A stretch of 64,000 nt of DNA from Hordeum vulgare subsp. vulgare. Its lineage: Eukaryota; Streptophyta; Magnoliopsida; Poales; Poaceae. Positions within the stretch are counted from its first letter, which is position 1; every line of letters starts with the position of its first letter. The notes beneath the pieces are model-generated. The model was not told the DNA's origin. It saw nothing but the letters and a program-made list of their open reading frames with translations, and searched no databases. A program made the translations under genes and the position numbers. The stretch covers positions 208,347,689 through 208,411,688 of the forward strand of contig NC_058523.1 of NCBI RefSeq assembly GCF_904849725.1, read 5' to 3'. Positions 35,139 to 47,700 of this stretch are shown here, piece by piece.

Positions 35139-36419
35139 CCACCCATGGAGAGACCTTTCTCACTCCATGGAGAGCCCCGAGCCGCCGCCGAGCCCCCCCA
35201 CCAGAAAGCCTTGCGTAGCCTCCTCGCGCCTCTGCCCTCTCTGCCCTTGCTGGAGCTCGCATCGCCGGAGGCCCGCCATCGCCAAGCCGCAACTGAGCCC
35301 GCTGCCCCGAACCAGCAGCCGCCGCCGCCGGTGTGACCAGATCGGGAGGAGCCCGATCCACAATGCCCCTCCCACGGTCTTCTCCCAGTCGTCGCGCCGC
35401 CGGCATCCTGTCTCTCCTGCTCGAGCACCCGATGGGCTGCACCGATCCTGCTCGCTGCTAGTGGGCCGCGTCGCCCCAGCCCAGCCCTAGCCGGGTGCCC
35501 CATCGCCCGCCTGGGCCGCGAGCCGCCAAGGCCTGCTTAGCTCCTCTATCGGCCTTCCCCATCAACCGGGCCAGGCCCTAGATGATCACCCCCGCTATCT
35601 TCGATCATGCGCTCCTAGCCTATCCAACGCTTATCCATGCCGGCCCGTGTAGCTACAGTTTTGGCGTGCTTCATGTTTTTTTCTTTTTTTAGAACGACTT
35701 TATCTAATTATCTAGCAAATTTCAGAATTATAAAAAATGCATGATTTTAAAAATATTAATAACTAATTAACCATGCGTCAGATGAGAATACTTTATATAT
35801 GTAAAATGTCCAAAATTTCGTGTAGATTTAGAATTTCCAACTTTCATGCATGTTGAAAATGTTTAACCTGCTGTTTGCATTGATTTGCATGATGACATAT
35901 TAAAATGATTTAATTCATAGCAAAATAATCATGCATCGCATTTAAAAACTTCATACATGAAAAATGCTTAGAATTTTGTGTAGATTCACAATATCCAACT
36001 TGCGGCCATGTTGAAAATGTTTAACTCGCCGTTTCATTAAATTTGCATTAATTGCCATGTTAAAACGGTTTGCTTCATAACTAATTAACCGTAGCTCCGA
36101 TTAAAATGTTCCACATATGTAACTTGGCTAGAAAAATGTGCAGAACAACATGGTGACATTTATTTTGGTATTTAACAACTCTAAAATTGTGTTATAGGCA
36201 GATCAATACCGAAACCTTAATTTTGTCGTCGTTTTCTCACGATAGATGCCAAGGGGTGGCTAACCTTACGTGGTTGGGACCGAAAGGATGCCGTCGGGCT
36301 CCAGAAACGGGATTGGGAACGAGCGATGCGAGACACACGAAGTACCCATGTTCGGGGCCCTTCGTGGGAGGTAACACCGCTAGTCCTCCTTGAGTTAGTT
36401 TATGATCCGGCTGGGGATA

Positions 36420-38002
36420 TGATACGTCTCCATCGTATCTATAATTTTTGATTGTTCCATGCTATTATATTATCTGTTTTGGATGTTTTATAGGAAATAA
36501 TATGCTTTTTATGTTATTTTTGGGACTAACCTATTAATCTAGAGCCTAGTGCCATTTTCTATTTTTTCCATGTTTTTGACTATTGCAGATAAGGAATATT
36601 AAACGGAGTCCAAACAGAATAAAATCTTCGGAATGATTTTTCTTGGACCAGAAGACACCTGCCAGACTTGGGGAAGGGGTCAGGAGACCTGCCGGGAGGC
36701 GACGAGCCTACAGGGTGCACCCTGGTGGGGCTGCGCCCTTGGCTTGTGGCCCCCCTGTAGCTCACCTAACCATAATGCTTGTCCTATAAATTCCCAAATA
36801 TTCCCCCAATACAGAAAAGAGCCAAAAATACTTTTCCACCGTTGGGAGCCTCTGTTCCCGTGAGATCCAATCTGGGAGCCTTTTCCGGTGATCACCCGGA
36901 GAGGGAATTGATCACGTAGAGTATCTACGTCAACTCCATTGCCCCTCTGATGATGCGTGAGTAGTTTTCCACAGACCTACGGATCCATAGCTAGTAGCTA
37001 GATGGAATCTCCTCTCTCTTTTTTCTTCAATACCATGTTCTTCATGATCTTCATGGAGACCTATCCGATGCAATACTCTTTTGCGGTGTGTTTTTCGAGA
37101 TCCAATGAATTGTGGGTTTTTGTTTAGATTATCTATGAGTATTATTTAAATCTTCTCGAAATTGTTATATGTATGCTTTCATATCTTAGCAAGTCTCTTC
37201 GAGTTATTAGTTTGGTTTGGCCAACTAGATTGGTAATTCTTGTAATGGGAGAAGTGCTTAGCTTTGGGTTCAATATTGCGGTGTCCTCACCCAGTGACAA
37301 AGTAGGGGTAGCGAGGCATGTATTGCATTGTTGTCATTAAGGATAAAAAGATGGGGTTTTCATCATATTGCTTGAGTTTATCCCTCTACATCATGTCGTC
37401 TTACCCAATGCATTACTCTGTTCTTCATGAACTTAATACTCTAGATGCAGACATCAGTCGATCGATGTGTGGAGTAATAGTAGTAGATGCATAATCGTTT
37501 TGGTCTACTTGACACGGACGTGATGCCTATATGCATAATCATTGCCTTGTATATCTTCATAATTATTTGCTTTTCTATCAATTGCTCGACAGTAATTTGT
37601 TCACCCACCATATTATTTTCCTTCATGAGAGAAGGCTCTAGTGAAACCTATGCCCCCCAGGTCTATTTTCCAAATTATATTTTCAGACCTATAAACTAAA
37701 AATAAAAAAAATATATTGCTGACATTTATTTACTTTTGTTTTACTTTTAGTTTCCGCAATCTTTTATACCTATATCTATCAAATCTCATCCTTGCAAATA
37801 ACCGTGAAGGGATTGCCAACCCCTTTGTTGCGTTGGGTGCAAGTGTTTGATTGTTTGCGCAGGTGCTAATATTGAGGCCTTGCTTGTTCGTCCCACTGGA
37901 TTGATACCTTCGTTCTCAACAAACTGAGGGAAATACTTATCTACTTTGCTGCATCACCCTTTCCTCTTCAAGGGAAAACCAACGCAAGCTCAAGAAGTAG
38001 CA
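36420..38002 (+). repeat. 5' LTR of the Athila-like element
   Basis: It is 1583 bp. A TATA-type CTATAAA (36784-36790) sits in TTGTCCTATAAATTCCC. The end AAGCTCAAGAAGTAGCA is followed by ATAAGTATT and the PBS. Confidence 0.85.
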
Positions 38003-38013
38003 ATAAGTATTTC

Positions 38014-38031
38014 TGGCGCCGTTGCCGGGGA
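38014..38031 (+). other. PBS of the Athila-like element (tRNA-Asp type)
   Basis: TGGCGCCGTTGCCGGGGA complements the 3' end of plant tRNA-Asp, the primer often used by Athila-type elements, and separates this element from the initiator-Met users in the window. Confidence 0.8.
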
Positions 38032-38219
38032 TGATACATAGCAAGATTAGGCTTACCAAGTACCCATCTCAAACTTATCTCTTGCATTTACTTTATTTTC
38101 ACTTTGCCTCTCGTTTTCCTTTCCCCCACTTCTAAAACGATTTTCAGAAAATACGAAAAAGATTTGCCTTTTTTTTCGCCCTTCTTCTGTTCGCCTTTTC
38201 GTTTGCTTGGGTGTTAGAA

Positions 38220-39040
38220 TGCTTAAGCTCATGGCTAGCCTTGCCACTATCGCTAGTATTCCCGAGAATGAAGTTCTTAATTTTATGAAAAGGGAGGGAT
38301 AAAACATAAAAGATGCTTGGTATAGAATTTGCAATGCTCAAAATAGATCTACCCGCAAGGAATCTACTACCGTTCTTTTTCGCAATTTTTATGTGGGTGT
38401 CTCTCCTTGGAATAGATATGTTTCGGATACCATTATGGGAGGAAACTTCTTGGGTAGCCATGCCTTTGATTCTTATAATGCTATGACGAATTTGGTAAGT
38501 TCACCCCCACTCATGGTTAATGAAACAATCTTAACTTTGGAACATGTGATGCGAAGGCTTGATACTATTGAAAATAAAGTTGCTACCATTGATCTCATTG
38601 AAAACTTGGACAAAAATATTCATAATCGTATTACTGAATATGGATCCAAGGTAGGAGTTACTTTAAAAACTTTAGGGAAAAGGAACCCATAGTTAATGAA
38701 AAACTGGATCAAGATTCTTCAAGAATTGGAAAGCTAGAGGACATCATTACCAACTTGGGTTGCGCCTTTGCCTCTATTCAAACCACTCCAAAATTTCCTC
38801 CTCCTAAGACTGCCAAGTTTGTTTTTGTTCCTAAAAGTAAGGGTGAATCCTATAGAAAAGATGATGAAGATCTTAAGATGATAAGCGTTCACCCTAGCTT
38901 CATTATTAGGGAACTTATTACTACAAGTGAATTTCTGGATATCTCGTATAGGAGTATGATTTTTGATAAAACCAAAGGATCTACTAGGGTTCACAGGTGT
39001 ACAATTGAGGAGTCCCATACCAAAGATGACAATACCTAGA
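38220..39040 (+). pseudogene. Athila-type gag remnant
   Basis: The frame reads MLKLMASLATIASIPENEVL, NFMKREG, a stop at about 38300, then NIKDAWYRICNAQNRSTRK, FRNFYVGVSPWNRYVSDTI and GGNFLGSHAFDSYNAM, a pattern typical of Athila gag. A coiled-coil-like part (LEHVMRRLDTIENKVA, IENLDKNIHNRI) follows to about 38692. After a frame change the conserved LGCAFASIQTTPKFPPPKTA and FVFVPKSKGES appear at 38755-38850. No zinc knuckle is evident. Stops and frameshifts make it non-functional. Confidence 0.8.
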
Positions 39041-41800
39041 TCTATTGCATTATGCCTAGCCAGGGGCGTTAAACAATAGCGCTTGTTGGGAGGCAACCCA
39101 ATTTTATTTTTATTTTTATGTTTTTTGCTTTTGTTTTTGAGTGTTGCACACATTATTACCTCTGTAATAATTGTACTTTGTTTTTTTAATTAGTGTTGGA
39201 TCCAAGTAAGACCTTTGGGATGGTCTATGGTGTTTGCAAGTTGATTTTGCTGAAAAAACAGAAACTTTTGCTCTCAGTCCAGGAATTTTGTAAATTCACT
39301 TGAAAGTACTTCTGATCTGAATTTTTATGAAAGGTTTATATACAAATATCTCAGATTGTCCTAATTTTTCAGAACTTTTTGAGGTATAGAAGTATTCAAA
39401 GTTTATAGATTGCTACAGAGTATTCTGTTTTGACAAATTCTATTTTCTTTGTGTTGTTTGCTTATTTTGATGAATCTATGGGTTATATCGGGGGGTATGA
39501 ACCATGGAGAAGTTGGAATACATTAAATATTACACCAAGATAAATAAAGAATGAGTTTACAACAGTACCTAAAGTGGTGATTTATTTTTCTTATGCTAAC
39601 GGATCTCATGAGTTTTCTGTTGAGTTTTGTGTTGTGAAGTTTTCAAGTTTTGTGTAAAGATTTGATGGACTATGGAATAAGGAGTGGCGAGAGACTAAGA
39701 TTGGGTATTCCCAAGGCACCCCAAGCCATATTAAAGGATACCAAAAAGCCTAAGCTTGCGGATGGCCCGAAAGGCATCCCCTCTTTCGTCTTGAATCCAT
39801 CGGTAAATTTACTTGATGCTATATTTTTATTCACCACATGATATGTGTTTTGCTTGGAGCGTCTTGTATGATATGAGTCTTTACTTTTTAGTTTTCCACA
39901 ATCATCCTTGCTGCACACATCTTTTGAGGGAGACACGCTGAATCGTGAATTTATTAGAATACTCTATGTGCTTCACTTATATCTTTTGAGCTAGGCAATG
40001 TTGCTCTAATGCTTCACTTATATCTTTTAGAGCACGACCGTGTTTTATTTTATAGAAATTATTAAGCTCTCGTACCTCACTTATATTATTTTCAGAGTCT
40101 TTAAACAGCATGGTAATTGGTTTAGGTTATGAATTTAGTCCTAACATAATCGGCATCCAAGAGGGATATAAGAAAAGCTTTCATATTAAGTGCATTGAAT
40201 ATGATGAGAAGTTTGATTCCTTGCATATAGTTTTAAGATATGAAGATGGTAATATGAGAGTCATGCTAGTAAGTAATTGTGAATTGGAAGAAATACTTGT
40301 ATTAAAGCTTGTGATGCCCGTATTATGCACGTATGGTGAACCATTATGTTAGGAAGTCGGAGCATGATTTGTTTAATGATTGTCAACCTTTGTGTGGAGG
40401 TCGGGATTGCACGATGGTTAACTCCTACCAACCCTTCTTCTAGGAGCATGTGTCTAATACTTTGCTTCAATAACTAATAGGCTTTTGCAATAAGTATGTG
40501 ATTTCTTTATGACTAATGTTGAGTTCATGGATTATACACACTCTCACCCTTACACCTTTGCTAGCCTCTCTAGTACCGCACAACTTTCCCGGTATATTAA
40601 ACCCACCTTCCTCAAAACATCCACCATATAATTTCCTCAAAACAGGCACCATACCTACCTATTATGGCATTTTCATAGCCATTCTGAGATATATTGCCAT
40701 GCAACACCACCGTCCCATTTTTTATGACACGCACCATCATTGTCATATTGCTTTGCATGATCGTAAGTTAGTTAGCATGATGTTTTCATGGCTTGTACGT
40801 TTTTTATGTCATTGCTATACTAGATCATTGCACATCCCGGTACACCACCGGGGGCATTCATATAGAGTCATATTTTGTTCTAGATATCGAGTTGTAATCT
40901 TTGAATTGTAAGTAAATAAAAGTGTGATGATTTGCATTATTAGAGCTTTGTCCCATGTGAGAAAAGGATGATGGAAGATATGATTCCCTCACAAGTTGGG
41001 ATGAGCCTCCGGACTTTACAAGAAATAAAAGAGGCCAGCGAAGCCCAAAAAAAAATAGGCCAAAGATGCCCACCAAAAAATGAGAGAAAGAGAGAAGGTA
41101 CAATGCTACTATCTTTCTCCACACTTGTGCTTCAAACTAGCACAATGTTCTTCATAAAGAGTCTCCTATTTTGTCATTTTCATATAACTATTGGAATTTC
41201 ATCTTTTGCATGACCACTTAGTTTTCTTTTTGAGGTTTCATACACTTATAGCTCTAGTGCATTTGTTGGATGGCAATCCCTACACACTCACATTGATATC
41301 TATTGATGGGCATCTCCATAGCCCGTTGATAAGCCTAATTGACGTGAGACTATCTTCTCTTTATTTTTGCAACCTCCACCATATTCTATTTTCACCGATA
41401 GTGCTATATCCATGGCTCACGCTCATGTATTGCGTGAGAGTTGAAAAGGTTTGAGAACATAAAAAGTGTGAAACAATTGCTTGACTTTCATCGGGGTTGT
41501 GCATGATTTAGATACTTTGTGTGGTGAAGATGGAGCATGGCCAGACCATATGAATTTGTAGGGATAACATTCTAAGACCATGTTTTTTCGAAAGGAAGCA
41601 ATTGCCTTGTTAGCATGCTTGAAGTATTATTGTTTTTATGTCAATATTAGACTTTTGTTTTGAATCTTATGGATCTGAATATTCATGCCACAATAAAGAA
41701 TATTACATGGATAAATATGTTAGGTAGCATTCCACATAAAAAAATCTATTTTTATCATTTACCTACTCGAGGACGAGCAGAAATTAAGCTTGGGGATGCT
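39041..41800 (+). other. Non-coding 3' interior of the Athila-like element
   Basis: A conserved-looking block GGGGCGTTAAACAATAGCGC, then TTGTTGGGAGGCAACCCAAT (39063-39103), is common in this group of Triticeae elements. The rest is AT-rich, with no pol domain and no convincing env-like protein. Two copies of GCTTCACTTATATCTTTT lie near 39965-40030. The stretch ends with GAAATTAAGCTTGGGGATGC, a purine-rich tract before the 3' LTR. Confidence 0.7.
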
Positions 41801-43423
41801 TGATACATCTCCAACGTATCTATAATTTTTTATTGTTCCATGCTATTATATTATCTATTATGGATATTTTATAGGCAATAATATGCTATTTTATATTATT
41901 TTTGGGACTAACCTATTAATCTAGAGCCTAGTGCCAGTTTCTGTTTTTTCCATGTTTTTGAGTATTGCAGATAAGGAATATTGAACGGAGTCCAAATGGA
42001 ATAAAATCCCCGGAATGATTTTTCTTGGACCAGAAGACACGTGCTAGACTTGGAGAAGGGGGCAGGAGACCCTTCACGAGGCGACAAGCCTACAGGGCGC
42101 ACCCTAGGGTTGGGGAGGCGGGGGTGGGGGGGGGGGGGGGTGCGCCCCCTGGCTTGTGCCCCCCCTGCAACTCTCCTAACCCTAATCCTTCGCCTATAAA
42201 TTCACAAATACCCCCCAATACCAAAAAGAGACAAAAAATACTTCTCCGCCACCGGGAGCCTCTTTTCCCTTGAGATCCAATCTGGGATCCTTTTCCGGTA
42301 ATCTGCCGGAGAGGGAATTGATCATGGAGGGCATCTATATCAACTCCATTGCCCCTCTGATGCGTGAGTAGTTCACCATAGACCTACGGATCCATAGCTA
42401 GTAGCTAGATGGATTCTTCTCTCTCTTTGTTCTTCAATACCATGGTCTTCAATACCATGTTCTTCATGATCTTGATGGAGATGTATCCGATGTAATACTC
42501 TTTTGCGGTGTGTTTGTCGAGATCCGATGAATTGTGGGTTTATGTTCAGATTATCTATGAATATTATTTGAATCATCTCTGAATTCTTATATGCATGATT
42601 TCATATCTTAGCAAGTCTCTTTGAGTTATTGATCTGGTTTGGCCAACTAGATTGGTAATTCTTGCAATGGGAGAAGTGCTTAGTTTTGGGTTCAATCTTG
42701 CTGTGTCCTCACCTAGTGACAAAGTAGGGGTAGCGAGGCACGTATTGCATTGTTACCATTGAGGGTAAAAGATGGGGTTTTCATCATATTGCTTGAGTTT
42801 ATCCCTCTACATCATGTCATCTTACCTATTGCATTATTCTGTTCTTCATGAACTTAATACTCTAGATGCAGGCAGGAGTCGGTCGATGTGTGGAGTAATA
42901 GTAGTAGATGTAGAATCTTTTCGGTCTATTTGACACGGATGTGATGCCTATATGCATAATCATTGCCTTGGATATCTTCATAATTATTCCCTTTTCTATC
43001 AATTGCGTGAGAGTAATTTGTTCACCCACCATATTATTTTCCTTCATGAGAGAAGCCTCTAGTGAAACCTATGGCCCCTGGGTCTATTTCCCATATTATA
43101 TTTTCAGATCTATAAACCAAAAATACCAAAAATATATTGCTGCCATTTATTTACTTTTGTTTTACTTTTCGTTTCCGCAATCTCTTATACCTATCTCTAT
43201 CAGATCTCATCCTTGCAAATAATCGTGAAGGGATTGACAACCCCTTTGTTGCGTTGGGTGCAAGTGTTTGATTGTTTGTGTAGGTGCTAATATTGGGGCA
43301 TTGCTTGTTCCTCCTAATGTATTTATACCTTGGTTATCAATAAACTAAGGGAAATACTTATCTACTTTGTTCGATCACCCTTTCCTCTTCAAAGGAAAAC
43401 CAACACAAGCTCAGGAAGTAGCG
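41801..43423 (+). repeat. 3' LTR of the Athila-like element
   Basis: It is 1623 bp and colinear with the 5' LTR. It has CTATAAA at 42194-42200 and a run of about 15 G at 42125-42140 that the 5' copy lacks. Confidence 0.85.
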
Positions 43424-43546
43424 GGATACCATGTGCTCCTAGAGCTGTATGCTGGTGAATGAAAATGGAGATGAGAGCTCTCTTTTGCCCTCTCGTATGT
43501 GTGCATGTGTGATCGGCCGACCCCCTGCATGGGGGGTGCCAGGAGG

Positions 43547-43553
43547 TTTTATA
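43547..43553 (-). promoter_or_regulatory. TATA box in the left Tat LTR
   Basis: TATAAAA on the minus strand in GGCCTATAAAACC. The same context is found in the right LTR and in the second Tat element. A G/C-rich hairpin lies just downstream. Confidence 0.65.
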
Positions 43554-44575
43554 GGCCAACTCCTTAGCTTACAATAGGAATAGAAGGTACTGGGTGGGAC
43601 TCGGCTGGCAGCCTATGGAGCCGGCTAAGGGGCCCACCGGCTAGAGAAGTCTTGTCGCAAGTGGGGGTCCGATGGATGCTGGGTCCCGTCTGGAGCTGGG
43701 GCCCACCGGCCAGGCATCACCATTGGTGCGTGCTTGTTATGAAGTGGCATGCACCGCATTTTGCGTGTCAGCTTGCGTAGCCGGCCTCAGCCATCGTACA
43801 ACCGAATGCAATGTTGCCCATGCCGGAGCAGGTAATGGAGTGGGCCGTGGCGTGCTTGTCACTGTGCCGTCTCGGCTGGTCGCAGTCGGCGACGGTTAGT
43901 GGTATGTCCCCTCCACTTTAGACTCGCACGGTCAGGTAACCGGTACCTGCATAGATGTAGCCATACCTTTGGTGATGATGCCCCTGACGCAGTTTTTCAC
44001 GTTGATGTGACTGGGGCTGATCCGTCGGCTAGCGGGGCACAATCGAGTTGGAGAGGGGGTGCCTCGCCCGAGCCGTCTCGACTGTGCAGCCAGCCAGGTG
44101 GAGCCGGCTCCTGTGGGAACCAGCTGTCCTGTGTATGTTTTTTAAAGGAGGGGTGGAGGAGTCCTTGTGTTTGGCCTACGTCGAGGTTACCCCCCGTCAA
44201 AAGTCAACAAAGCTGGGGAGGTCCGCCGGCTTAGAGCGACGAACGTCGTCGGCTTAGATTTCGTTTCTTGCATGATGCGGGGTTGCAGCCGGATCACCTA
44301 CTCGCCGGAGCTGGCCGGGGTCATAACCGGCCATCGCGCGAGCCGCCTTGGGATCTTCGGTGCGTAGAGGAGGGTACCACGTGTCGCGCACCGCAGGTTG
44401 AGGCCTAACAGGCCATGCACGTGAGAAGACTGGGTCCCGGAGTGGGGCCCGCCCCGTGGCCGCCTCGGCCCATGCACGCGGATCTTTTGTTGTTTCGAGG
44501 GCGACGGTTGGCGCTCCCGAGGCTCAATTATGCTGCCCGCACCGCGTGGAGTTAGTGGGGGGGGGCGTGCGCGTC

Positions 44576-44614
44576 GGATCCTCTCCCCACTACCCTGCGT
44601 GGGGTTTAAATGGG
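44576..44614 (+). promoter_or_regulatory. Candidate promoter of the Tat antisense ORF
   Basis: GGATCCTCTCCCCAC is followed 14 bases later by GTGGGGTTTAAATGGGC. A matching block (GGATCCCCTCCCCAC, GTGGGGTTTATATGGGG) lies at 63911-63950 in the other Tat element at the equivalent place. The second copy has a better TATA. The antisense start codon is about 190 bases downstream. Confidence 0.5.
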
Positions 44615-44793
44615 CAGGAGGAGAGGCCGATGGAGCCATTTGCTCTCCCTTCCTCGCTCCTATCTTCTCTGACGCCTCCCCTCCCGGCTTGGGAGAGAGT
44701 GACGCTGGTAGCGAACCCGTCGTTGTCGTTCACCTGATGCGCCTCGTCGTGCCCTCTTCACCCTCGTGCCCGCATTTCGAGCCGCCGCCGAAG

Positions 44794-47700
44794 ATGTCGT
44801 CGACCTGCGGGGCCTGGGACAGCAGTGACATCGACGTGGAACACATCAAAGTCCTCCGTCACCGTCGCAAGTTGCCGTTGACCGAGATCGTCGCCGCGCG
44901 CATCCCGGGCCGAAGAACTCTACGGACCCGCGGGAAGGCAAGGTGGTGGTGTTCGCGGAGCATTTCGCTCGAGGGCTCAGGCTGGCGGCCACCCGCTTCT
45001 TCTCTGGCTTCCTCATGCATTACTGCCTGTAGCCGCATCATCTCGCCCCCAATACCGTCCCGCCGCTGGCCGCGTTTTTCACCCTCTTCGAGGAATTTTT
45101 GGGGATCGAGCCGCGCTTGGATCTTTGGCGCCAACTCTTCTGCTTCAAGCAGTCGTTGGTGAAGGACAAGGCCACCGGCGAGATGCAGATAACCCCTTGT
45201 GTGGCGGCGCTCGTGTATCACCGCTCCGGATCCGGCTTCCCACAGCTCCCTCTGCAGGATTCCATGAAGAATTGGCAGAGAGGTTTCTTCTAGGTGAAGA
45301 ACCTTGACCCGGTGCTTGACCATGTCAACCTGCCCGCCTTCTTCGACGCGCTACCGGTTGAGAAACTGAATTGGAAGTTAGAGCAGCCGCCTGCGCCTGA
45401 GGAGGTGGGAGTGATCTGCACCTGGCTAGAGTGGATGTTTGAGCTGGAGGACCTCACGACAGTGGATCTACTGGCCACCATGGTGTCGCACCGAGTCCAG
45501 CCGCAATAGCACATGCCTCACCTCATCTTCCAGATGAGTGGCCGACACGACCCGTGCCGGCTCTCGACGAAGGAGCCGTGGGTGCATTGGGTGGCCAGAC
45601 GAGTGAACATGATCTCCGACAACCCGATGGACAAGAACGATTCAAGCTGGGGCAAGATGCCCTACGTCCGGGGCCATCCGGCTTCGATGTTAGGTGACGC
45701 GTCGGCTCCCCTTTTTCTTAGGGTCTCTATTTTGCTTAGCGTCTGATGCCGGTTGATGAATGTGGTGGCAGCTATTTCCCCCACTCGAAATCTACAACCT
45801 GTCGGCTGCCGATTTGCCGGAGTTGGATTCGGAGGAGATCGAGGACGCCGACGAGGTGGAGCCGATGGTGGCGGGCCGTGCTAGAGACGAGATGTCAGAG
45901 GATGATGCGGCGGAATTGGACGAATCCGAGCCGGCTGGTGAGTCCCTGAAGTGTGTGTTGCTGGGTTGGCCTGATGCTCATGCTGAGTCATCGGAGTCAT
46001 GCAATGTAGCCACCGCAGAGGATCCAGAGGCGCCGGAGGACGCCCCAAGCGTGTCGAGGAGGTGGATGAGATGAGCTGGTCGTGGATCAGCTGGAGACGA
46101 GGCAATTTACCGGTGGGGGCCCGTCTGGCTCCTAAGAGAGGAGCCGGTGGTCCTCCGGTTGGTGGCTATGGAGGCGACATGAAGAAGCGACAGATCGTGC
46201 CGGATGGGCCCTCCAGACGACCGGTTCCCATAAGCACCGGGTAAGTTTCCCAGCCAGCTTGTTCCCCGTTGGTTTTTCTTTGTGAGTTTTGGTGCTCATC
46301 TGAACATGATGAGCAGGGCCCCTAGCGCCCTGGCAAAGTTGGCCCGAACAACGGCAATGAAGGATGGGGGAAGCTCCGAGAGGAAGCATGCCGGCTCGGC
46401 CGAGATGGAGTCTGCGCAGCGTGCGCTGATCTAGCAAGAGTGGCGTCCTTGGGAGGAGGTGGCCTAGAAGATTGCGGCTGGGGGAGCCGCACGGAGCCAC
46501 AGCCGGACGACTCCACCATGGAGCCGTCGGCTAGGGAGAAGCGGTCCAAGCGGGTGCACGACCCCACGTGGCAGCGGTAGGCGGAACACCCAGATGTGAG
46601 CGCGGCGGAGGCCGCTACAGGGCCCGAGCAAGGATGTGACCACGCTCCGGAGGAGCCCGATGAAGCACCGTAGGGGCCCGGCACCATGCCCCAAGGGACC
46701 GAGGTGCCCCCTCCGAAAGCCAATGTCGCGCCGGAGGTGCTTGAGGACACGCCGGACATCGCGCAGGAGGCGACGAAAGTTGAGATCCCACCATAGAGGA
46801 TGGAGGCCGCAAGTTGTGAGGTCCCGCCGCGAAGGATGGACTCGAGGTCCCTATGGCGAAGAAGCCTTGCAAGCCCGACCCGTCGACGAACCTGGCCGGG
46901 AGTACTCTACTGGGAGTCGGCGCCATGGTTGTGGTATCGCGTAGCCCAGCTGCCTCCTGGGCCGTTTCCAGTGGCGGGAGCTGGCCGATGGAGATGTGGA
47001 GCGCAGCCGGCGGGCGTCTTGCGAGGGGAGCCCTGATTGCGGAGTTTGGCGAGTGCCGCAACTACATGGCATAGGTGGCCCAGACGACACGGGAGCAACT
47101 GCTTCACCTTGAGAAGTCGGTCAGGGTACGTTTTCTATCTCTTCATTTTTCTTGTTGCGAATTTCTTCTGCTTCTTCCTTCAGTGTGGGCGCGCCAGCAC
47201 ACCCATTGGGTGTATCCCCCGGGACTCACGCCGGTTGGGAATCAGCCGGGTCGAGTCCTACTCGTAGTGAGTCTTTGTCTTTTCCTTTCAGTGGGGGCGC
47301 ATGAACGCACCCACTGGGTGTAGCCCCCGAGAGTCGGTCCGGCTGGGAATCCGTCGGACGGAATCTTACATGCATTTGAATCATTTCTTTTTTCCTTTGT
47401 AGGACTATCATGACCGTCGAGTGACCGCCCATAATGCGTTGTTGGGCCGACACAAGGAGGCGGAGTGCTAGCTGGCCGACCTCCGGAGCCGGCTGGACCA
47501 AGCCGGCCAGCAGCGCGACACTGTGCAGGAGGAGTGCGTTCGGCCGCGCCGGGAGGTGAACCTTCTCCAGACGAATAAGAAGGACCACGATGCGGCCCAG
47601 CACGCGGAGTAGGAGCGGCGGGACGTGGTCCACCACGATGAACTAGAGCAGCTGAAGGCTGCTCATGATGTGGCGCTGAAGGCCAAGGACGATTGACTGG

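Larger units (their letters stand above)
36420..43423 (+). mobile_element. Athila-like Gypsy element, gag only, non-autonomous (7.0 kb)
   Basis: The TSD GGATA is at 36415-36419 and 43424-43428. LTRs are 36420-38002 and 41801-43423, starting TGATACGTCTCC and ending GTAGCA on the left and GTAGCG on the right. A tRNA-Asp type PBS follows the left LTR. The interior is 3.8 kb, with a gag remnant but no protease, RT or integrase, so mobility would depend on another element. The LTR style resembles the Fatima group of Triticeae; that name is tentative. By eye the LTRs differ at about 15 of the first 205 bases. Confidence 0.87.
36224..44199 (-). repeat. Left LTR (3' LTR in element orientation) of the Tat element, split
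   Basis: LTR sequence is 36224-36419 and 43429-44199, about 967 bp, matching 57396-58373. Outer edges in plus orientation are TGTCGTCGTTTTCTCACGA and CCCCGTCA. It is split by the Athila-like element with the TSD GGATA. It is more diverged from its partner than the LTR pairs of the inserted elements. Confidence 0.88.

Noticed and set aside
45694..45771. A GT...AG interval considered as a first intron of the antisense ORF
   Set aside because: Splicing at these sites puts the following LFPPLEIYNL segment out of frame, so the true junction must be elsewhere or the copy has an indel.
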